A DNA stretch of 45,251 nt from Deltaproteobacteria bacterium (GCA_021824125.1 JAKALO010000006.1:1-45251), one strand, 5' to 3'; numbered from the stretch's first letter, positions 1 to 12,206 are shown. Notes: generated by a model not told the origin, from the sequence alone. Translations and numbers: made by a program.

Positions 1-1
1 T

Positions 2-865
2 CCCCGTCCGGAGCTCTTTTTCCGCCGATCGGACGGTGCGGAGATCTTCCTGGGGTTTTCCTCCTCCCCCTTGAAGGACACGGAGGGCAAGGTGATCGGA
101 AGGGTAGTGATCTTCCAGGACCTGACGCCGGTTAAGCAGATGGAGGAGCGGATTCGCATCGCCGACCGGCTGGCGGGGGTGGGGGAGCTTGCCGCCGGGC
201 TTGCCCACGAAGTCCGGAACCCTCTCGCGTCCATCGCGGGATCCTCGCAGATGCTGAGGGAGTCGCCGGACATGCCCGACGACGCCCGGGCGCTGCTGGA
301 AATAATCGAGAGGGAGAGCACCCGGCTGAACGGGCTCATCTCGGATTTTCTCGCCTACACGGGCCCCTCCCTGCGGAACGTGGGGCCCGTGAACATGGCG
401 GACCTCATCTGGGAGATCACCGAGGCCGTGCGCGCGGGGGAAGCGCGTGAAAGGGGCGTGGAGCTGGAGAAGCTTGCGCTGAGGAATCTTTTCGTGGACG
501 GAGACCCGGAACAGCTGAAGCAGGTCCTCTGGAACCTGGTGAGGAACGCCGTCCAGGCCACCCTTCCCGGGGGGAGTGTGCGGCTCGACCTTTTCCCCCA
601 GGTGCGCCACGGGGAACGGTATGCGGTCACCACGGTGACCGACAACGGGAAGGGGATCGAACAGGCGTTCACCGCGAAGATCTTCAACCCCTTCTTCACG
701 ACGAAGGAGGGAGGAACGGGGTTGGGGCTCGCCATATCCCAGCGGATAGTCCAGATTCACCGGGGATTCATCGAGGTGCGGTCCGAGCCCGGGCACGGGA
801 GCACCTTCTCCGTTTTCCTCCCCGAGAGGAAGGTTAACGTCGATGACGGCGGCGCCTCGTCGTGA
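2..865 (+). CDS. PAS-containing sensor histidine kinase, 5'-truncated by window edge
   Basis: Frame is open to the window edge (PELFFRRSDGAEIFLGFSSSPLKDTEGKVIGRVVIFQDLTPVKQMEE = end of PAS); H-box LAAGLAHEVRNPLASI; N-box NLVRNAVQA; G boxes DNGKGI, GGTGLGLAI, GHGSTFSVFLP. Confidence 0.93.
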   Translation, partial: PRPELFFRRSDGAEIFLGFSSSPLKDTEGKVIGRVVIFQDLTPVKQMEERIRIADRLAGVGELAAGLAHEVRNPLASIAGSSQMLRESPDMPDDARALLEIIERESTRLNGLISDFLAYTGPSLRNVGPVNMADLIWEITEAVRAGEARERGVELEKLALRNLFVDGDPEQLKQVLWNLVRNAVQATLPGGSVRLDLFPQVRHGERYAVTTVTDNGKGIEQAFTAKIFNPFFTTKEGGTGLGLAISQRIVQIHRGFIEVRSEPGHGSTFSVFLPERKVNVDDGGASS

Positions 866-2189
866 TGTCGGCGTCACCGTCGTTGGGGCGGGGCTCGCGG
901 GTTCCGAGGCGGCGCTCGTCCTCTCGGCCGCCGGCATCCCCGTGGACCTGGTGGAGATGCGGCCAGGGGTCTCTTCCCCCGCGCACCTGACGTCCTGGTT
1001 CGCGGAGCTGGTCTGCAGCAATTCCCTGGGCTCGGAGGAGAGCGAATCCGGCAAGGGGCTGCTGAAGGCGGAGCTCCGGCTTCTCGGGTCGAACCTCCTG
1101 TTCCTGGCGGACCGAGCGCGCGTCCCGGCCGGAAAGGCGCTGGCGGTGGACCGGGAGGCGTTCGCCAGGTCGGTGACCGACTCCGTGCGGACGCGACCCG
1201 GCATACGGGTGGTCGAGGGGGAAGCCAGGGAGATACCAGGCGTGCCGCTGGTGATCCTTGCGTGCGGGCCGCTTCCATCCGAGGCGATGTCCTCCTCGAT
1301 CCGGTCGCTGCTGGGCGACGACGGGTTCTACTTCTACGACGCCATATCACCCATCGTGGACGCTTCCACTATCGACTTTGACGCCGCCTACTTCGCGGAC
1401 CGGTACGGCGCCGGGGGCGGGGATTACCTGAACCTTCCGATGTCGCGTGAGCGGTACGAGACCTTCCTCTCCGAGCTGCTCGCCGCGCGAGTGGTTCCCG
1501 CGCGGGAATTCGAGCAGGAGCGGTACTTCGAGTCCTGCATGCCCATCGAGGCGATCGCCGGGCGGGGGCCCGACACGCTCCTGTTCGGACCCTTAAGGCC
1601 CGTCGGGCTGCGCGACCCCCGCACGGGGAGGATTCCCCACGCCGTCGTCCAGCTGCGCAAGGAAAACGCCGCGGGGACGATGTACAACATCGTAGGGTTC
1701 CAGACCCGTCTTGCCTACCCGGAGCAGGAGCGTGTGTTCTCCCTGATCCCTGGCCTCTCGCGCGTGAAGTTCCTGCGCCACGGGTCCGTCCACCGGAACG
1801 GCTTCATAGATGCGCCGCGCCATCTTCATCCATGGATGGAATCACGGAGCCGCCCCGGACTCTTCTTCGCCGGACAGATATCGGGAGTGGAGGGGTATGT
1901 CGAATCGATCGCGTCGGGATTCGTTGCCGCGCTCTCGGCGGCGGCGGTCGCGATGGACGAAAGGCCCCTTACGTTCCCCGGGGAATCGATGATCGGCTCG
2001 CTGATGCGCCACATCGCTACTCCCCGGCCGGCCGCCTTCCAGCCGATGAACGCCAACTTCGGCCTCCTGCCGGAGCCGGCTCCCGGGAAAAAGCGCGAGC
2101 GGAGGGCAAGACAGGCGGCAGCGGCGCTTTCCGCGACGGCGGAATTACGCAGAAGTTTCTTTAAATATAACCCCTTGTGTGTTAAATAA
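843..2189 (+). CDS. trmFO: Methylenetetrahydrofolate--tRNA-(uracil-5-)-methyltransferase TrmFO
   Basis: N-terminal FAD motif VTVVGAGLAGSEAAL, VEMRP, LVCSNSLGSE, FAGQISGVEGYVES; typical TrmFO length. Confidence 0.96.
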   Translation: MTAAPRRDVGVTVVGAGLAGSEAALVLSAAGIPVDLVEMRPGVSSPAHLTSWFAELVCSNSLGSEESESGKGLLKAELRLLGSNLLFLADRARVPAGKALAVDREAFARSVTDSVRTRPGIRVVEGEAREIPGVPLVILACGPLPSEAMSSSIRSLLGDDGFYFYDAISPIVDASTIDFDAAYFADRYGAGGGDYLNLPMSRERYETFLSELLAARVVPAREFEQERYFESCMPIEAIAGRGPDTLLFGPLRPVGLRDPRTGRIPHAVVQLRKENAAGTMYNIVGFQTRLAYPEQERVFSLIPGLSRVKFLRHGSVHRNGFIDAPRHLHPWMESRSRPGLFFAGQISGVEGYVESIASGFVAALSAAAVAMDERPLTFPGESMIGSLMRHIATPRPAAFQPMNANFGLLPEPAPGKKRERRARQAAAALSATAELRRSFFKYNPLCVK

Positions 2190-2204
2190 ACCTTTTCCTT
2201 TTAC

Positions 2205-3155
2205 GTGAAGGCGCGGGGGCAGGAAGTGGGTTCCGCCATCGACCAGTTCTCGAAATATCTCTGTTCGGAGAGGAACGCGTCGCCGGCGACGGTACGGGCC
2301 TACGTGCGCGAGGTTTCGGGTCTGCGCGCCTTCCTCTCGAAGACGGAGGGGCGGGATCCCGAGTCGGGCAAGGGCGGCTGGAAATCGGTAACCACGGCCG
2401 ACCTGCGCCGGTTCTTTTCCTCCGGATTCCCGGGGCTTTCAAAGTCCGCGATGGCGAGGAAGATTTCGGCCATCCGGTCGTTTTTCACGTTCCTGGCCGG
2501 CCAGGGGGTTCTCAAGGAGAATCCCGCCGCCCCCATCGCGGCTCCGCGCGGGGAGATTCGGCTGCCGGAGTTCCTTCCCGTCGACGAGATGATGGACCTG
2601 CTCCGCTCCCTTCCCTCGGGAGGCGAAAGACACGCGCGTGACGCGGCGATCCTGGAGCTGCTTTACTCTTCCGGCCTCCGCGTCGGGGAGCTGGTCTCTC
2701 TCCGTTGTGAGGACCTGTCGCTCGACGAGGGGACGGTCCGCGTGACGGGGAAGGGGCGAAAGGTTCGTGTCGTGCCGGTGGGAGGGAAGGCCGCCGACGC
2801 TTTGAGGGGATACCTTGCAACGCGGGCGTCGCGGTCGCCCTTGTCCGGGAGCCCGACGTCGGGGGCTCTCTTCCGGAACATGAGGGGCGGCCCCCTGACG
2901 GCCCGAAGCGTGGCGCGGATTCTATCGGCGTCGCTGCAACGCGCGTGCATCGGGCGGCACCTGTCCCCCCACGGCATCCGGCATACGTTCGCTACCCACC
3001 TTCTGGAGTCCGGCGCGGACCTCCGGGCGATCCAGGAAATGCTGGGGCATGCCTCGCTTTCCACGACGCAACGGTACGCGAGGGTCAACGTCAGCCACCT
3101 CGTACGGGCCTACGAGGCGGCTCACCCGCTGACGCGGGGGGGGAGGCGGCCTTGA
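2205..3155 (+). CDS. xerC: Tyrosine recombinase XerC
   Basis: N-terminal SAM-like core-binding domain and catalytic motifs [55 protein letters not shown] start. Confidence 0.94.
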   Translation: MKARGQEVGSAIDQFSKYLCSERNASPATVRAYVREVSGLRAFLSKTEGRDPESGKGGWKSVTTADLRRFFSSGFPGLSKSAMARKISAIRSFFTFLAGQGVLKENPAAPIAAPRGEIRLPEFLPVDEMMDLLRSLPSGGERHARDAAILELLYSSGLRVGELVSLRCEDLSLDEGTVRVTGKGRKVRVVPVGGKAADALRGYLATRASRSPLSGSPTSGALFRNMRGGPLTARSVARILSASLQRACIGRHLSPHGIRHTFATHLLESGADLRAIQEMLGHASLSTTQRYARVNVSHLVRAYEAAHPLTRGGRRP

Positions 3156-3694
3156 CGGAAACCAGGGGAACAACGATCCTGGCGGTTTCCCGCGACGGGC
3201 GCGTGGCGATGGCGGGGGACGGGCAGGTGACCATGGGAAACACCATCCTCAAATCCGGCGCGCGTAAAATCCGCCGGCTGCACGAGGACCGGGTCCTTGC
3301 GGGGTTCGCAGGGGCGACGGCGGACGCCATGACGCTGTTCGAGAAGTTCGAGGGAAAGCTGTCCGAGTTCCGGGGAAACCTACGGCGGGCGGCGGTGGAG
3401 CTCGCGAAGGAGTGGAGGACCGACCGGGTTCTGCGCCGGCTGGAGGCCGTCATGGTCGTTACCGACGGGCGGGACCTGATGCTCCTGTCGGGGAACGGCG
3501 ACGTGGTGGAACCGGACGACGGGGTGATCGGAGTGGGATCCGGGGGCCCGTTCGCACTGGCCGCGGCACGCGCCATGCTTCTCCACACGGACCGGCCCGC
3601 GCTGGAAATCGCGCGCGAGTCGCTCCGGATCGCGGCCGGGATCTGCATATACACCAACGACAACGTGGTGGCGGAGGAGATCACCGCGCCATGA
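3152..3694 (+). CDS. hslV: ATP-dependent protease subunit HslV
   Basis: [37 protein letters not shown]; inferred TTG start overlapping the xerC stop (TTGA); the 249-aa ORF in the track is an N-terminal over-extension. Confidence 0.93.
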   Translation: MTETRGTTILAVSRDGRVAMAGDGQVTMGNTILKSGARKIRRLHEDRVLAGFAGATADAMTLFEKFEGKLSEFRGNLRRAAVELAKEWRTDRVLRRLEAVMVVTDGRDLMLLSGNGDVVEPDDGVIGVGSGGPFALAAARAMLLHTDRPALEIARESLRIAAGICIYTNDNVVAEEITAP

Positions 3695-5073
3695 CGCCCG
3701 GCGCGAAGGGATACAAGGACGCGCGGCCCCTGGTCCCCGGGGAGATAGTGAAGGAGCTCTCCCGGCACATCGTGGGGCAGCATAAGGCCAAGCGCGCGGT
3801 GGCGATCGCCCTCCGGAACCGGTGGCGCAGGCAGCAGGTGCCGGAAGAGCTGCGGGAGGAGATCGCGCCGAAGAACATCATCATGGTCGGCCCGACCGGC
3901 GTGGGCAAGACCGAGATCGCGAGGCGGCTGTCGCGACTGGCGCAGGCGCCGTTCATCAAGGTCGAGGCGTCCAAGTTCACGGAGGTCGGCTACGTCGGCC
4001 GGGACGTGGAGTCCATCATCCGCGACCTCGTGGAGATCGCGGTGCACATGGTCAGGATGGAGGAAATGGACAGGGTTGCGGGCAAGGCGCGCGCCGGCGC
4101 CGAGGAGCGGCTCCTCGATCTCCTGCTTCCCGGCCCTCCCGCGCGGACGGGAGAGCCCCGGGCCGGGGAGGGTGAGCCGGCGGTCTCCGAGTCCCGCGAA
4201 CGCCTTCGCGCGATGCTGCGGGAGGGGAAGCTCTCGGACCGCTCGGTGGAAATAGAGGTGAGGGAGAACACCATCCCCGCGATCGACCTGATCGGGGTCT
4301 CCGGGGGGGGCGGGGTCGAGGGGATCGAGGGAAACCTCCAGGAGATGCTCGGCAATCTCTTCCCGAAGAAGACCCGCCGGAAGCGGGTCCGGGTGCCGGA
4401 GGCGATCTCCTTTCTCGAAAAGGAGGAGGCCGCCCGGATGGTCGACATGGACCAGGTGAAGCGGATGGCGATCGATCGCACGGAGAACGCGGGGATCGTC
4501 TTCCTCGACGAGATCGACAAGATCGCGGGGAGGGAATCTTCCCACGGCCCGGATGTGTCCCGGCAGGGGGTGCAGCGCGACCTTCTGCCGATCGTCGAGG
4601 GTTCGAACGTGAACACCAAGCACGGTATGGTACGGACCGACCACATACTCTTTATCGCGGCGGGCGCCTTCCACAATGCGAAGCCGTCCGACCTGATACC
4701 CGAGATGCAAGGCCGGTTCCCGATCCGCGTGGAGCTCGACTCGCTGACGAAGGAGGATTTCGTGCGGATCCTGACCGAGCCGCATGGGGCCCTGACCCGG
4801 CAGTACGCGGAGCTTCTGAAGACCGAGGGGGTTCGGCTGACCTTCACCCCCGGGGCCGTGGAACGGATCGCGGAGATGGCCTGCGAGGTGAACGACCGCA
4901 CGGAGAACATAGGGGCGAGGCGTCTCTACACGATCATGGAGAAGCTCCTCGAGGACCTTCTCTTTTCGGCGCCGGATATCGGCGAGCAGGAAATAGTCAT
5001 CCGGAAGGAATACGTTGACGAGAGGCTCTCCGACGTTGTCCGCAACGTCGACATGAGCCGCTACATACTTTAG
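3691..5073 (+). CDS. hslU: ATP-dependent protease ATPase subunit HslU
   Basis: [34 protein letters not shown], Walker [15 protein letters not shown], Walker [14 protein letters not shown]-terminal [16 protein letters not shown] overlaps hslV stop. Confidence 0.97.
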   Translation: MTPGAKGYKDARPLVPGEIVKELSRHIVGQHKAKRAVAIALRNRWRRQQVPEELREEIAPKNIIMVGPTGVGKTEIARRLSRLAQAPFIKVEASKFTEVGYVGRDVESIIRDLVEIAVHMVRMEEMDRVAGKARAGAEERLLDLLLPGPPARTGEPRAGEGEPAVSESRERLRAMLREGKLSDRSVEIEVRENTIPAIDLIGVSGGGGVEGIEGNLQEMLGNLFPKKTRRKRVRVPEAISFLEKEEAARMVDMDQVKRMAIDRTENAGIVFLDEIDKIAGRESSHGPDVSRQGVQRDLLPIVEGSNVNTKHGMVRTDHILFIAAGAFHNAKPSDLIPEMQGRFPIRVELDSLTKEDFVRILTEPHGALTRQYAELLKTEGVRLTFTPGAVERIAEMACEVNDRTENIGARRLYTIMEKLLEDLLFSAPDIGEQEIVIRKEYVDERLSDVVRNVDMSRYIL

Positions 5074-5086
5074 CCGGGGACCGGGG

Positions 5087-5968
5087 ATGAAAGGATACAT
5101 CCAGAAGGCCGAGACGCTCATCGAGGCGCTTCCGTACATCAGGGAGTTCTTCGGAAAGGTCGTGGTGGTCAAGTACGGCGGCGCGGCGATGGAGAGCGAC
5201 GAGCGGATGGCGTCCTTCGCCGAGGACATCGTCCTGCTCCAGTACGTGGGGATGCGTCCGGTCATCGTCCACGGCGGCGGACCGCAGATAGACAGCGTTC
5301 TTGCGCGCCTCTCGATCCCGTCCGAGCGGAGGGAAGGGCTGAGGGTGACTTCCCCCGCCGCGATGGAGGTCGTGGAGATGGTACTGGGCGGCACCGTGAA
5401 CAAGAAAATCGTGGCGCTCGTCAACCGGTTCGGCGGTAAGGCGGTCGGGCTGACGGGCAAGGACGGCGGGTTGATCCGGGCAAGGAAGTACTCGGCACCC
5501 GGCAGGGACGGCGCCCCGCTCGACCTGGGCCTGGTGGGGGAGGTCACGGGCGTCGACCCCGGCGTTCTCAAGAGCCTGGAGCGGGACGGCTTCGTCGCCG
5601 TGATCGCGCCCATCGGGGTCGGGCCGGAGGGCGAGGCGTACAACATCAACGGGGACACCGCCGCGGCGGAGGTGGCGGCCGCGGTGTCCGCCGAGAAGTT
5701 CATCCTCCTTACGGACGTTCCGGGTGTCCTTGACCGGAAAGGCGACCGTATATCCACAATGACGGTCGATGAGGCCGCGGCGGGGATCCGGGACGGCCTG
5801 ATCACGGGGGGGATGATCCCCAAGGTGGAGTGCGGATTGACCGCCCTGCGGAAGGGCGTGAAAAAGATCCACATCCTGGACGGCAGGGTCCCGCACAGCG
5901 TCCTCCTCGAGATATTCACCGACGCGGGGATCGGGACCGAGATCACGCGACCGGACGGAGAAAGGTGA
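5087..5968 (+). CDS. argB: Acetylglutamate kinase
   Basis: VVVVKYGGAAM, VIVHGGGPQI, YNINGDTAAAEVA, GGMIPKVECGLTAL. Confidence 0.96.
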   Translation: MKGYIQKAETLIEALPYIREFFGKVVVVKYGGAAMESDERMASFAEDIVLLQYVGMRPVIVHGGGPQIDSVLARLSIPSERREGLRVTSPAAMEVVEMVLGGTVNKKIVALVNRFGGKAVGLTGKDGGLIRARKYSAPGRDGAPLDLGLVGEVTGVDPGVLKSLERDGFVAVIAPIGVGPEGEAYNINGDTAAAEVAAAVSAEKFILLTDVPGVLDRKGDRISTMTVDEAAAGIRDGLITGGMIPKVECGLTALRKGVKKIHILDGRVPHSVLLEIFTDAGIGTEITRPDGER

Positions 5969-7173
5969 GTGAATTGGGAACCGCGGATGTAATAGCGCTT
6001 ACCGGGAAGTACCAGATGGGGAACTACACGCGCCACCCGGTGGCGTTCGTGCGTGGTGAAGGTGCGAGGCTCTTCGACGCGGAAGGTCGGGAGTACCTCG
6101 ATTTCCTTGGCGGCATCGCGGTGACCCCTCTCGGGCACACGCATCCCGAGGTTACGCGCGCGGTTACGGTTCAGGCGAGGAACCTTCTCCACGTTTCCAA
6201 CCTTTTTCACGTGCCGGTCCAGTCGGAGGCGGCGCGGCTGCTCTCGAAATCCGTGTTCGGCGGGAAGGTGTTCTTCTGCAACAGCGGGACCGAGGCGAAC
6301 GAGGCGGCGATCAAGCTGGCCAGGAAGTGGGCGGCCGATCAGGGAAAGACCGGTGTCCACGAATTCGTCGTCCTCGAGGGGTCGTTCCACGGAAGGACGT
6401 ACGGCGGTCTCTCCGCCACGGGGCAGCCAAGGTTCCACAAGGGGTTCGAGCCGATGCTCCCCGGATTCGTGATGGTCCCTTTCGGGGACATCGCCGCCCT
6501 CGACGACGCGCTTACGGAGAAGACGTGCGCATTCCTTGTCGAGCCCATCCAGGGGGAAAGCGGCGTCCGGATGCATCCACCCGGGTATCTTAAGGAGGCC
6601 GAGCGTCTGTGCCGGCAGAAGGGCATCCTCCTCGTGGTCGACGAGATCCAGACGGGGCTCGGGCGCACCGGCGCGATGCTCGCGAGCGAGAGGTTCGGCC
6701 TGCTGCCCGACGTCGTAACCCTGGCGAAGGGGCTCGCCAACGGGCTCCCCCTGGGCGCCGTGGTGGCCCGCGATGAAGTGGCGGCGGCATTCGGGCCCGG
6801 CTCGCACGGGAGCACCTTCGGGGGCAATCCCGTCTGCTGCGCGGCCGCGAAGGTCGTCCTGGAGACGCTGCGTTCGCCGGGTTTCCTCGAGGAGGTCGTT
6901 CGGAACGGAGATATCCTGCGCAACGGCCTTTCCGAATTGGCGGCCGGACGGACCGACGTACGCAAGGTGCGGGGGCTGGGCCTGATGCTCGCGATGGAGA
7001 TGGAGGTCGAAACGAAGGAGATAGCGAACCGGTGCCTGCAGAACGGTCTCGTCGTGAACGCGACCTCGGGAAACGTCCTCCGGTTCCTTCCCCCGCTGAT
7101 TGTGAACACGGGCGAGATCCGGCACGCGCTGGAGCTGCTGGACTCATCCTTGCCCGCGGAGGGGCGGAAGTGA
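5965..7173 (+). CDS. argD: Acetylornithine aminotransferase
   Basis: Class III PLP aminotransferase: FFCNSGTEANEAAIKLAR, GSFHGRTYGGLSATGQ, LVVDEIQTGLGRTG, TLAKGLANGLPLGAV. GTG start overlapping argB stop. Confidence 0.95.
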   Translation: MSELGTADVIALTGKYQMGNYTRHPVAFVRGEGARLFDAEGREYLDFLGGIAVTPLGHTHPEVTRAVTVQARNLLHVSNLFHVPVQSEAARLLSKSVFGGKVFFCNSGTEANEAAIKLARKWAADQGKTGVHEFVVLEGSFHGRTYGGLSATGQPRFHKGFEPMLPGFVMVPFGDIAALDDALTEKTCAFLVEPIQGESGVRMHPPGYLKEAERLCRQKGILLVVDEIQTGLGRTGAMLASERFGLLPDVVTLAKGLANGLPLGAVVARDEVAAAFGPGSHGSTFGGNPVCCAAAKVVLETLRSPGFLEEVVRNGDILRNGLSELAAGRTDVRKVRGLGLMLAMEMEVETKEIANRCLQNGLVVNATSGNVLRFLPPLIVNTGEIRHALELLDSSLPAEGRK

Positions 7174-8101
7174 GAAAGGGCCTGCTCCGGATTCTCGACC
7201 TGAACGCGAAGGAGCTCATGGCCCTTCTCGCGTCCGGCCGGGAATGGAAGCGGAAGGGGAAGCTGCGGAACCCCCCGCGTCCCCTCGAGGGAAAGACACT
7301 GGCGCTGGTCTTCCAGAAGGCATCCACCCGCACCCGGGTTTCTTTCGAGGTCGGGATGACCCGCCTGGGCGGGCACTCCCTTTTCCTGTCCCCGGCGGAC
7401 ACCCAGATCGGCCGTGGGGAGCCGATCCGCGACACCGCGCGCGTGCTCTCCCGTTACGTCGACGGCATCGTGATCCGGACGTTCCTCCAGGAGACCGCGC
7501 GGGAGATGGCCGAATGGGCGGACGTTCCCGTGATCAACGGGCTGACCGACGAGCATCACCCGTGCCAGGTGCTGGCCGACCTGATGACGGCGCAGGAACG
7601 GGGGATCCGGCTGCGAGGGATGAAGGTCGCCTTCATAGGCGACGGGAACAACGTGGCGAATTCGTGGGTGGAGGCTGCGCACATCCTGGGGTTCTCACTG
7701 CTGCTGGCGTGCCCCGGGGGGTTCGAGCCGGACGCGCGGGTGATGGCCGAGGCCGGGGCGCTCGGGCGGGGCGACGTCCGCATCGTGCGCGACCCGGCCG
7801 AGGCGGCCAGGGGCGCCGACGTCCTCTACACGGACGTGTGGACCAGCATGGGGCAGGAAAAGGAGCGAAAGGCGAGACTCGCGGCGTTCCGCGGCTATCG
7901 CATCGACGCGGCGCTGCTCCGGAAGGCCGCGAAGGGAGCGATCGTCATGCACTGCCTGCCCGCGCATCGGGGGGAGGAGATCACGGAAGAGGTGATGGAA
8001 GGGCCGCACTCGGCCGTCTTCGACGAGGCGGAAAACCGCCTGCACATCCAGATGGCTCTCCTTGTTAATCTCATCACACATCAACGACGGAGGAGAAAAA
8101 C

Positions 8102-8105
<4 letters not shown>
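7170..8105 (+). CDS. argF: Ornithine carbamoyltransferase
   Basis: [59 protein letters not shown] start overlapping argD stop. Confidence 0.96.
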
Positions 8106-9310
<1,205 letters not shown>

Positions 9311-9314
9311 CGCG

Positions 9315-10688
9315 ATGGCGAAAAAAAAGGCATGGGGGGGGAGGTTCGACGGAGGGACCGACCGTTTCGTCGAGGAGTTCACCGCTTCCATACCGTTCGA
9401 CATCCTTCTCTACCGGCAGGACATCGCGGGGAGCATCGCGCACGCGCGGATGCTGGGCCGCCGGAAGATCATCACCCGGAAAGAGGCCGACATGATCGTC
9501 AAGGCCCTTTCCGGGATCCGGGCTGATATCGAGAGCGGGAAGGTCTCCTTCGGCATCTCGCAGGAAGATATCCACATGGCCGTGGAGCAGCTCCTCGTCC
9601 GGAGGGTCGGCAGGATCGGGGGGAAGCTCCACACGGGCAGGAGCCGGAACGACCAGGTCGCGCTGGACCTGCGCCTCTACCTGCGCGAGGAGATCGACGG
9701 GATACTCGTCCTCCTTTCCAGGGTCAAGGACCGGATCCTGCTCCGCGCCGAGGAATGCTTCGGCGTGGTGATGCCGGGCTACACCCACATGCAGCGCGCA
9801 CAGCCGGTGCTCTTCTCGCACCACCTGCTTGCTTATCACGAAATGTTCACGCGCGACGAGGACCGGTTCCGGGACGCCCGCCGCAGGACGAACGTCTCCC
9901 CGCTCGGCGCGGGGGCGCTGGCCGGGACCACTTTTCCCCTTGACCGGGAGTCCGTGGCGGTCGAGCTCGGTATGGACGGGGTGTGCGAAAACAGCATCGA
10001 CGCCGTTTCGGACCGCGATTTCGCCGCCGAGTTCCTGTTCGCCTCGGCGGTGACCATGATGCACCTGTCTCGACTTTCCGAGGAGATGGTCATGTGGTCC
10101 TCCTCGGAGTTCGCCTTCGTTTCCCTCCCCGACGCGATGTGCACGGGGAGCAGCATCATGCCGCAGAAGAAGAACCCCGACGTCCCCGAGCTGATCCGCG
10201 GGAAGGCGGGGCGCGCCTTCGGGAATCTCATGAGTTTGTTGACCATGATGAAAGGACTGCCGCTTTCCTACAACCGGGACATGCAGGAGGACAAGGAGCC
10301 GGTGTTCGACTCGGCGCGCACGGTAAAGGAATGCCTGGTCGCCGCCGCCCTTCTCGTCGAGGGGATGGCGGTGAACGAGGAGCGGATGCGGGCCGCGTGC
10401 GACGACGGTTTCCTCACGGCGACCGACCTCGCCGACTACCTGGCCCGCAAGGGAGTGCCGTTCCGCAAGTCGCACGAGATCGCCGGGCGGATCGTCCGCT
10501 ACTGCGAGGCCAAGGGGAAGCGTCTTAAGGATTTGAGCCTGGAGGAACTCCGGTCGTTCCACGCGCGGATCGGCGAGGACGCGCGGGACGCGATCTCCCT
10601 GTCGAACTCCGTGCGCCTACGCAACACGCGGGGGGGGACCGGGCCTGAAAAGGTGCGGGGCAGGCTGGCCGGGCTTAAGAAGAAATGA
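9315..10688 (+). CDS. argH: Argininosuccinate lyase
   Basis: KAWGGRF, HTGRSRNDQVALDLRLY, GSSIMPQKKNPDVPELIRGK signature. Confidence 0.97.
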   Translation: MAKKKAWGGRFDGGTDRFVEEFTASIPFDILLYRQDIAGSIAHARMLGRRKIITRKEADMIVKALSGIRADIESGKVSFGISQEDIHMAVEQLLVRRVGRIGGKLHTGRSRNDQVALDLRLYLREEIDGILVLLSRVKDRILLRAEECFGVVMPGYTHMQRAQPVLFSHHLLAYHEMFTRDEDRFRDARRRTNVSPLGAGALAGTTFPLDRESVAVELGMDGVCENSIDAVSDRDFAAEFLFASAVTMMHLSRLSEEMVMWSSSEFAFVSLPDAMCTGSSIMPQKKNPDVPELIRGKAGRAFGNLMSLLTMMKGLPLSYNRDMQEDKEPVFDSARTVKECLVAAALLVEGMAVNEERMRAACDDGFLTATDLADYLARKGVPFRKSHEIAGRIVRYCEAKGKRLKDLSLEELRSFHARIGEDARDAISLSNSVRLRNTRGGTGPEKVRGRLAGLKKK

Positions 10689-10840
10689 TGGGGAGGCTGG
10701 CCCGGGTGGCGCTGTCGGTGTTGCTGCTCACGCTGGTTCTGACCGCGGCGGGCGCGTGCGGCCGCAAGGCCACGCCGGAGCCGCGGAGAAGCGCCGCAGC
10801 CGTTTCCTTTCATTCCCCTATTATCATTCGGTCGAGGTGA
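10685..10840 (+). CDS. Small LptM/YifL-like lipoprotein (51 aa), absent from the supplied ORF track
   Basis: Hand translation: [51 protein letters not shown]; basic N-terminus, hydrophobic core, Cys after a weak lipobox (AGAC), CGRK..PEP like LptM CGQKGPLYLP; ATG overlaps argH stop, directly upstream of lysA. Confidence 0.6.
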   Translation: MMGRLARVALSVLLLTLVLTAAGACGRKATPEPRRSAAAVSFHSPIIIRSR

Positions 10841-10844
10841 GTCG

Positions 10845-12137
10845 ATGCATCATTTCCAGGTGAAACGGGGGGAACTGTGCTGCGAGGGCGTGCCCCTGCG
10901 CCGGGTCGCGGAAGTCTCGGGGACACCGGCGTACGTGTACAGCCACGCCACGCTCTCCCACCATTACACGGTTTTCGACGAGGCGTTCGGGGGTATCCCG
11001 CACGTGATCTGTTACTCGATGAAGGCCAACTCGAACGGGTCGGTGATCCGCACGTTCACGAACCTCGGCGGCGGCGTCGACATCGTTTCGGGGGGAGAAC
11101 TCGCCCGGGCGCTCGCGGCGGGAGCGCCGCCCTCGAAAATCGTCTATTCCGGGGTCGGCAAGCAGGTCTGGGAGATCGAGGAGGCGCTTCGCGCGGGGAT
11201 CCTCATGTTCAACGTGGAATCCCGCGGCGAGCTCGAGACGATCGACGCGGTGGCGGGGCGTATGCGCAAGCGCGCGCCCGTTTCCCTGCGCGTGAACCCG
11301 GACGTCGACCCGAAGACCCACCCCTACATCTCGACCGGGTTGAAGAAGAACAAGTTCGGTATCCAGATCGCCCAGGCGGTCCGTGATTACGAGTGGGCCG
11401 CGGGGCGGAAAAACATAGAAGTCGTCGGCGTCGACTGCCACATAGGCTCGCAGCTCACGGAGCTATCGCCCTTCGTCGACGCCGCGGGGAGGATACGGAC
11501 GCTGGTCGAGCGGCTCGTCCGCAAGGGGATGCCGATCCGCATGGTCGACATCGGGGGCGGCCTCGGGATCACCTACGACGACGAACTCCCTCCTCACCCG
11601 AGGCAATACGCGGACGCGATCGTGCGCGCCTTTTCGGGCCTCGACGTCACGCTCGTTCTCGAGCCTGGCCGGGTGCTGGTGGGCAACGCCGGTGTCCTGT
11701 TGACCCGCGTGCTGTACACGAAGGAGTCTTCCGCGCCCGGGGGGAAGGGGAAAAAGCGCTTCTTCATCGTGGACGCCGCGATGAACGACCTGGCGAGGCC
11801 CTCCCTGTACGGCTCTTATCACGGCATCCTCCCCGTCGGACGGGCGCCCAGGGGCAAGGTGAACGCGGACGTCGTCGGGCCGATATGCGAGTCGGGGGAT
11901 TTCCTCGCCAGGGACAGGAGGCTCCCCTCCTTCTCCCCGGGCGACCTGCTCGCGGTCATGAGCGCCGGCGCGTACGGCTACTCGATGTCCTCCAACTACA
12001 ACTCCAGGACCCGGGCGGTGGAGGTGATGATCTCCGGTTCGAGGATGGAAGTGGTACGGGAGCGGGAAACCTTGCGGGACCTGGCTCGCGGCGAGAGGAC
12101 CGCATCGTTTCTCTCCCCCCGGAAACCGGGAAGGTAG
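10845..12137 (+). CDS. lysA: Diaminopimelate decarboxylase
   Basis: [64 protein letters not shown]. Confidence 0.96.
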   Translation: MHHFQVKRGELCCEGVPLRRVAEVSGTPAYVYSHATLSHHYTVFDEAFGGIPHVICYSMKANSNGSVIRTFTNLGGGVDIVSGGELARALAAGAPPSKIVYSGVGKQVWEIEEALRAGILMFNVESRGELETIDAVAGRMRKRAPVSLRVNPDVDPKTHPYISTGLKKNKFGIQIAQAVRDYEWAAGRKNIEVVGVDCHIGSQLTELSPFVDAAGRIRTLVERLVRKGMPIRMVDIGGGLGITYDDELPPHPRQYADAIVRAFSGLDVTLVLEPGRVLVGNAGVLLTRVLYTKESSAPGGKGKKRFFIVDAAMNDLARPSLYGSYHGILPVGRAPRGKVNADVVGPICESGDFLARDRRLPSFSPGDLLAVMSAGAYGYSMSSNYNSRTRAVEVMISGSRMEVVRERETLRDLARGERTASFLSPRKPGR

Positions 12138-12206
12138 CGGGGGCCGTGCACGGGTCCCGGGGGTTCTGGTAAAATGGCGGCATAACGGAAGGCGGACGGG
12201 GGTCGG

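Noticed and set aside
2205-3155. Tyrosine recombinase as evidence of a phage or integron insertion
   Set aside because: Sequence and context (trmFO-xerC-hslVU) fit housekeeping XerC; no att repeats, tRNA boundary or phage genes.
3091-7125. 1344-aa minus-strand ORF in the track
   Set aside because: Antisense shadow of hslV/hslU/argB/argD in high-GC DNA; no recognisable domains, His/Arg/Pro/Asp-rich composition, and the + strand has well-supported genes throughout.
12138-12206. Palindrome CCGTGCACGG and TAAAAT in the lysA-dapF gap as a regulated promoter or riboswitch
   Set aside because: Only ~70 nt, no conserved lysine-riboswitch-like architecture, and GC palindromes are expected by chance at this composition.
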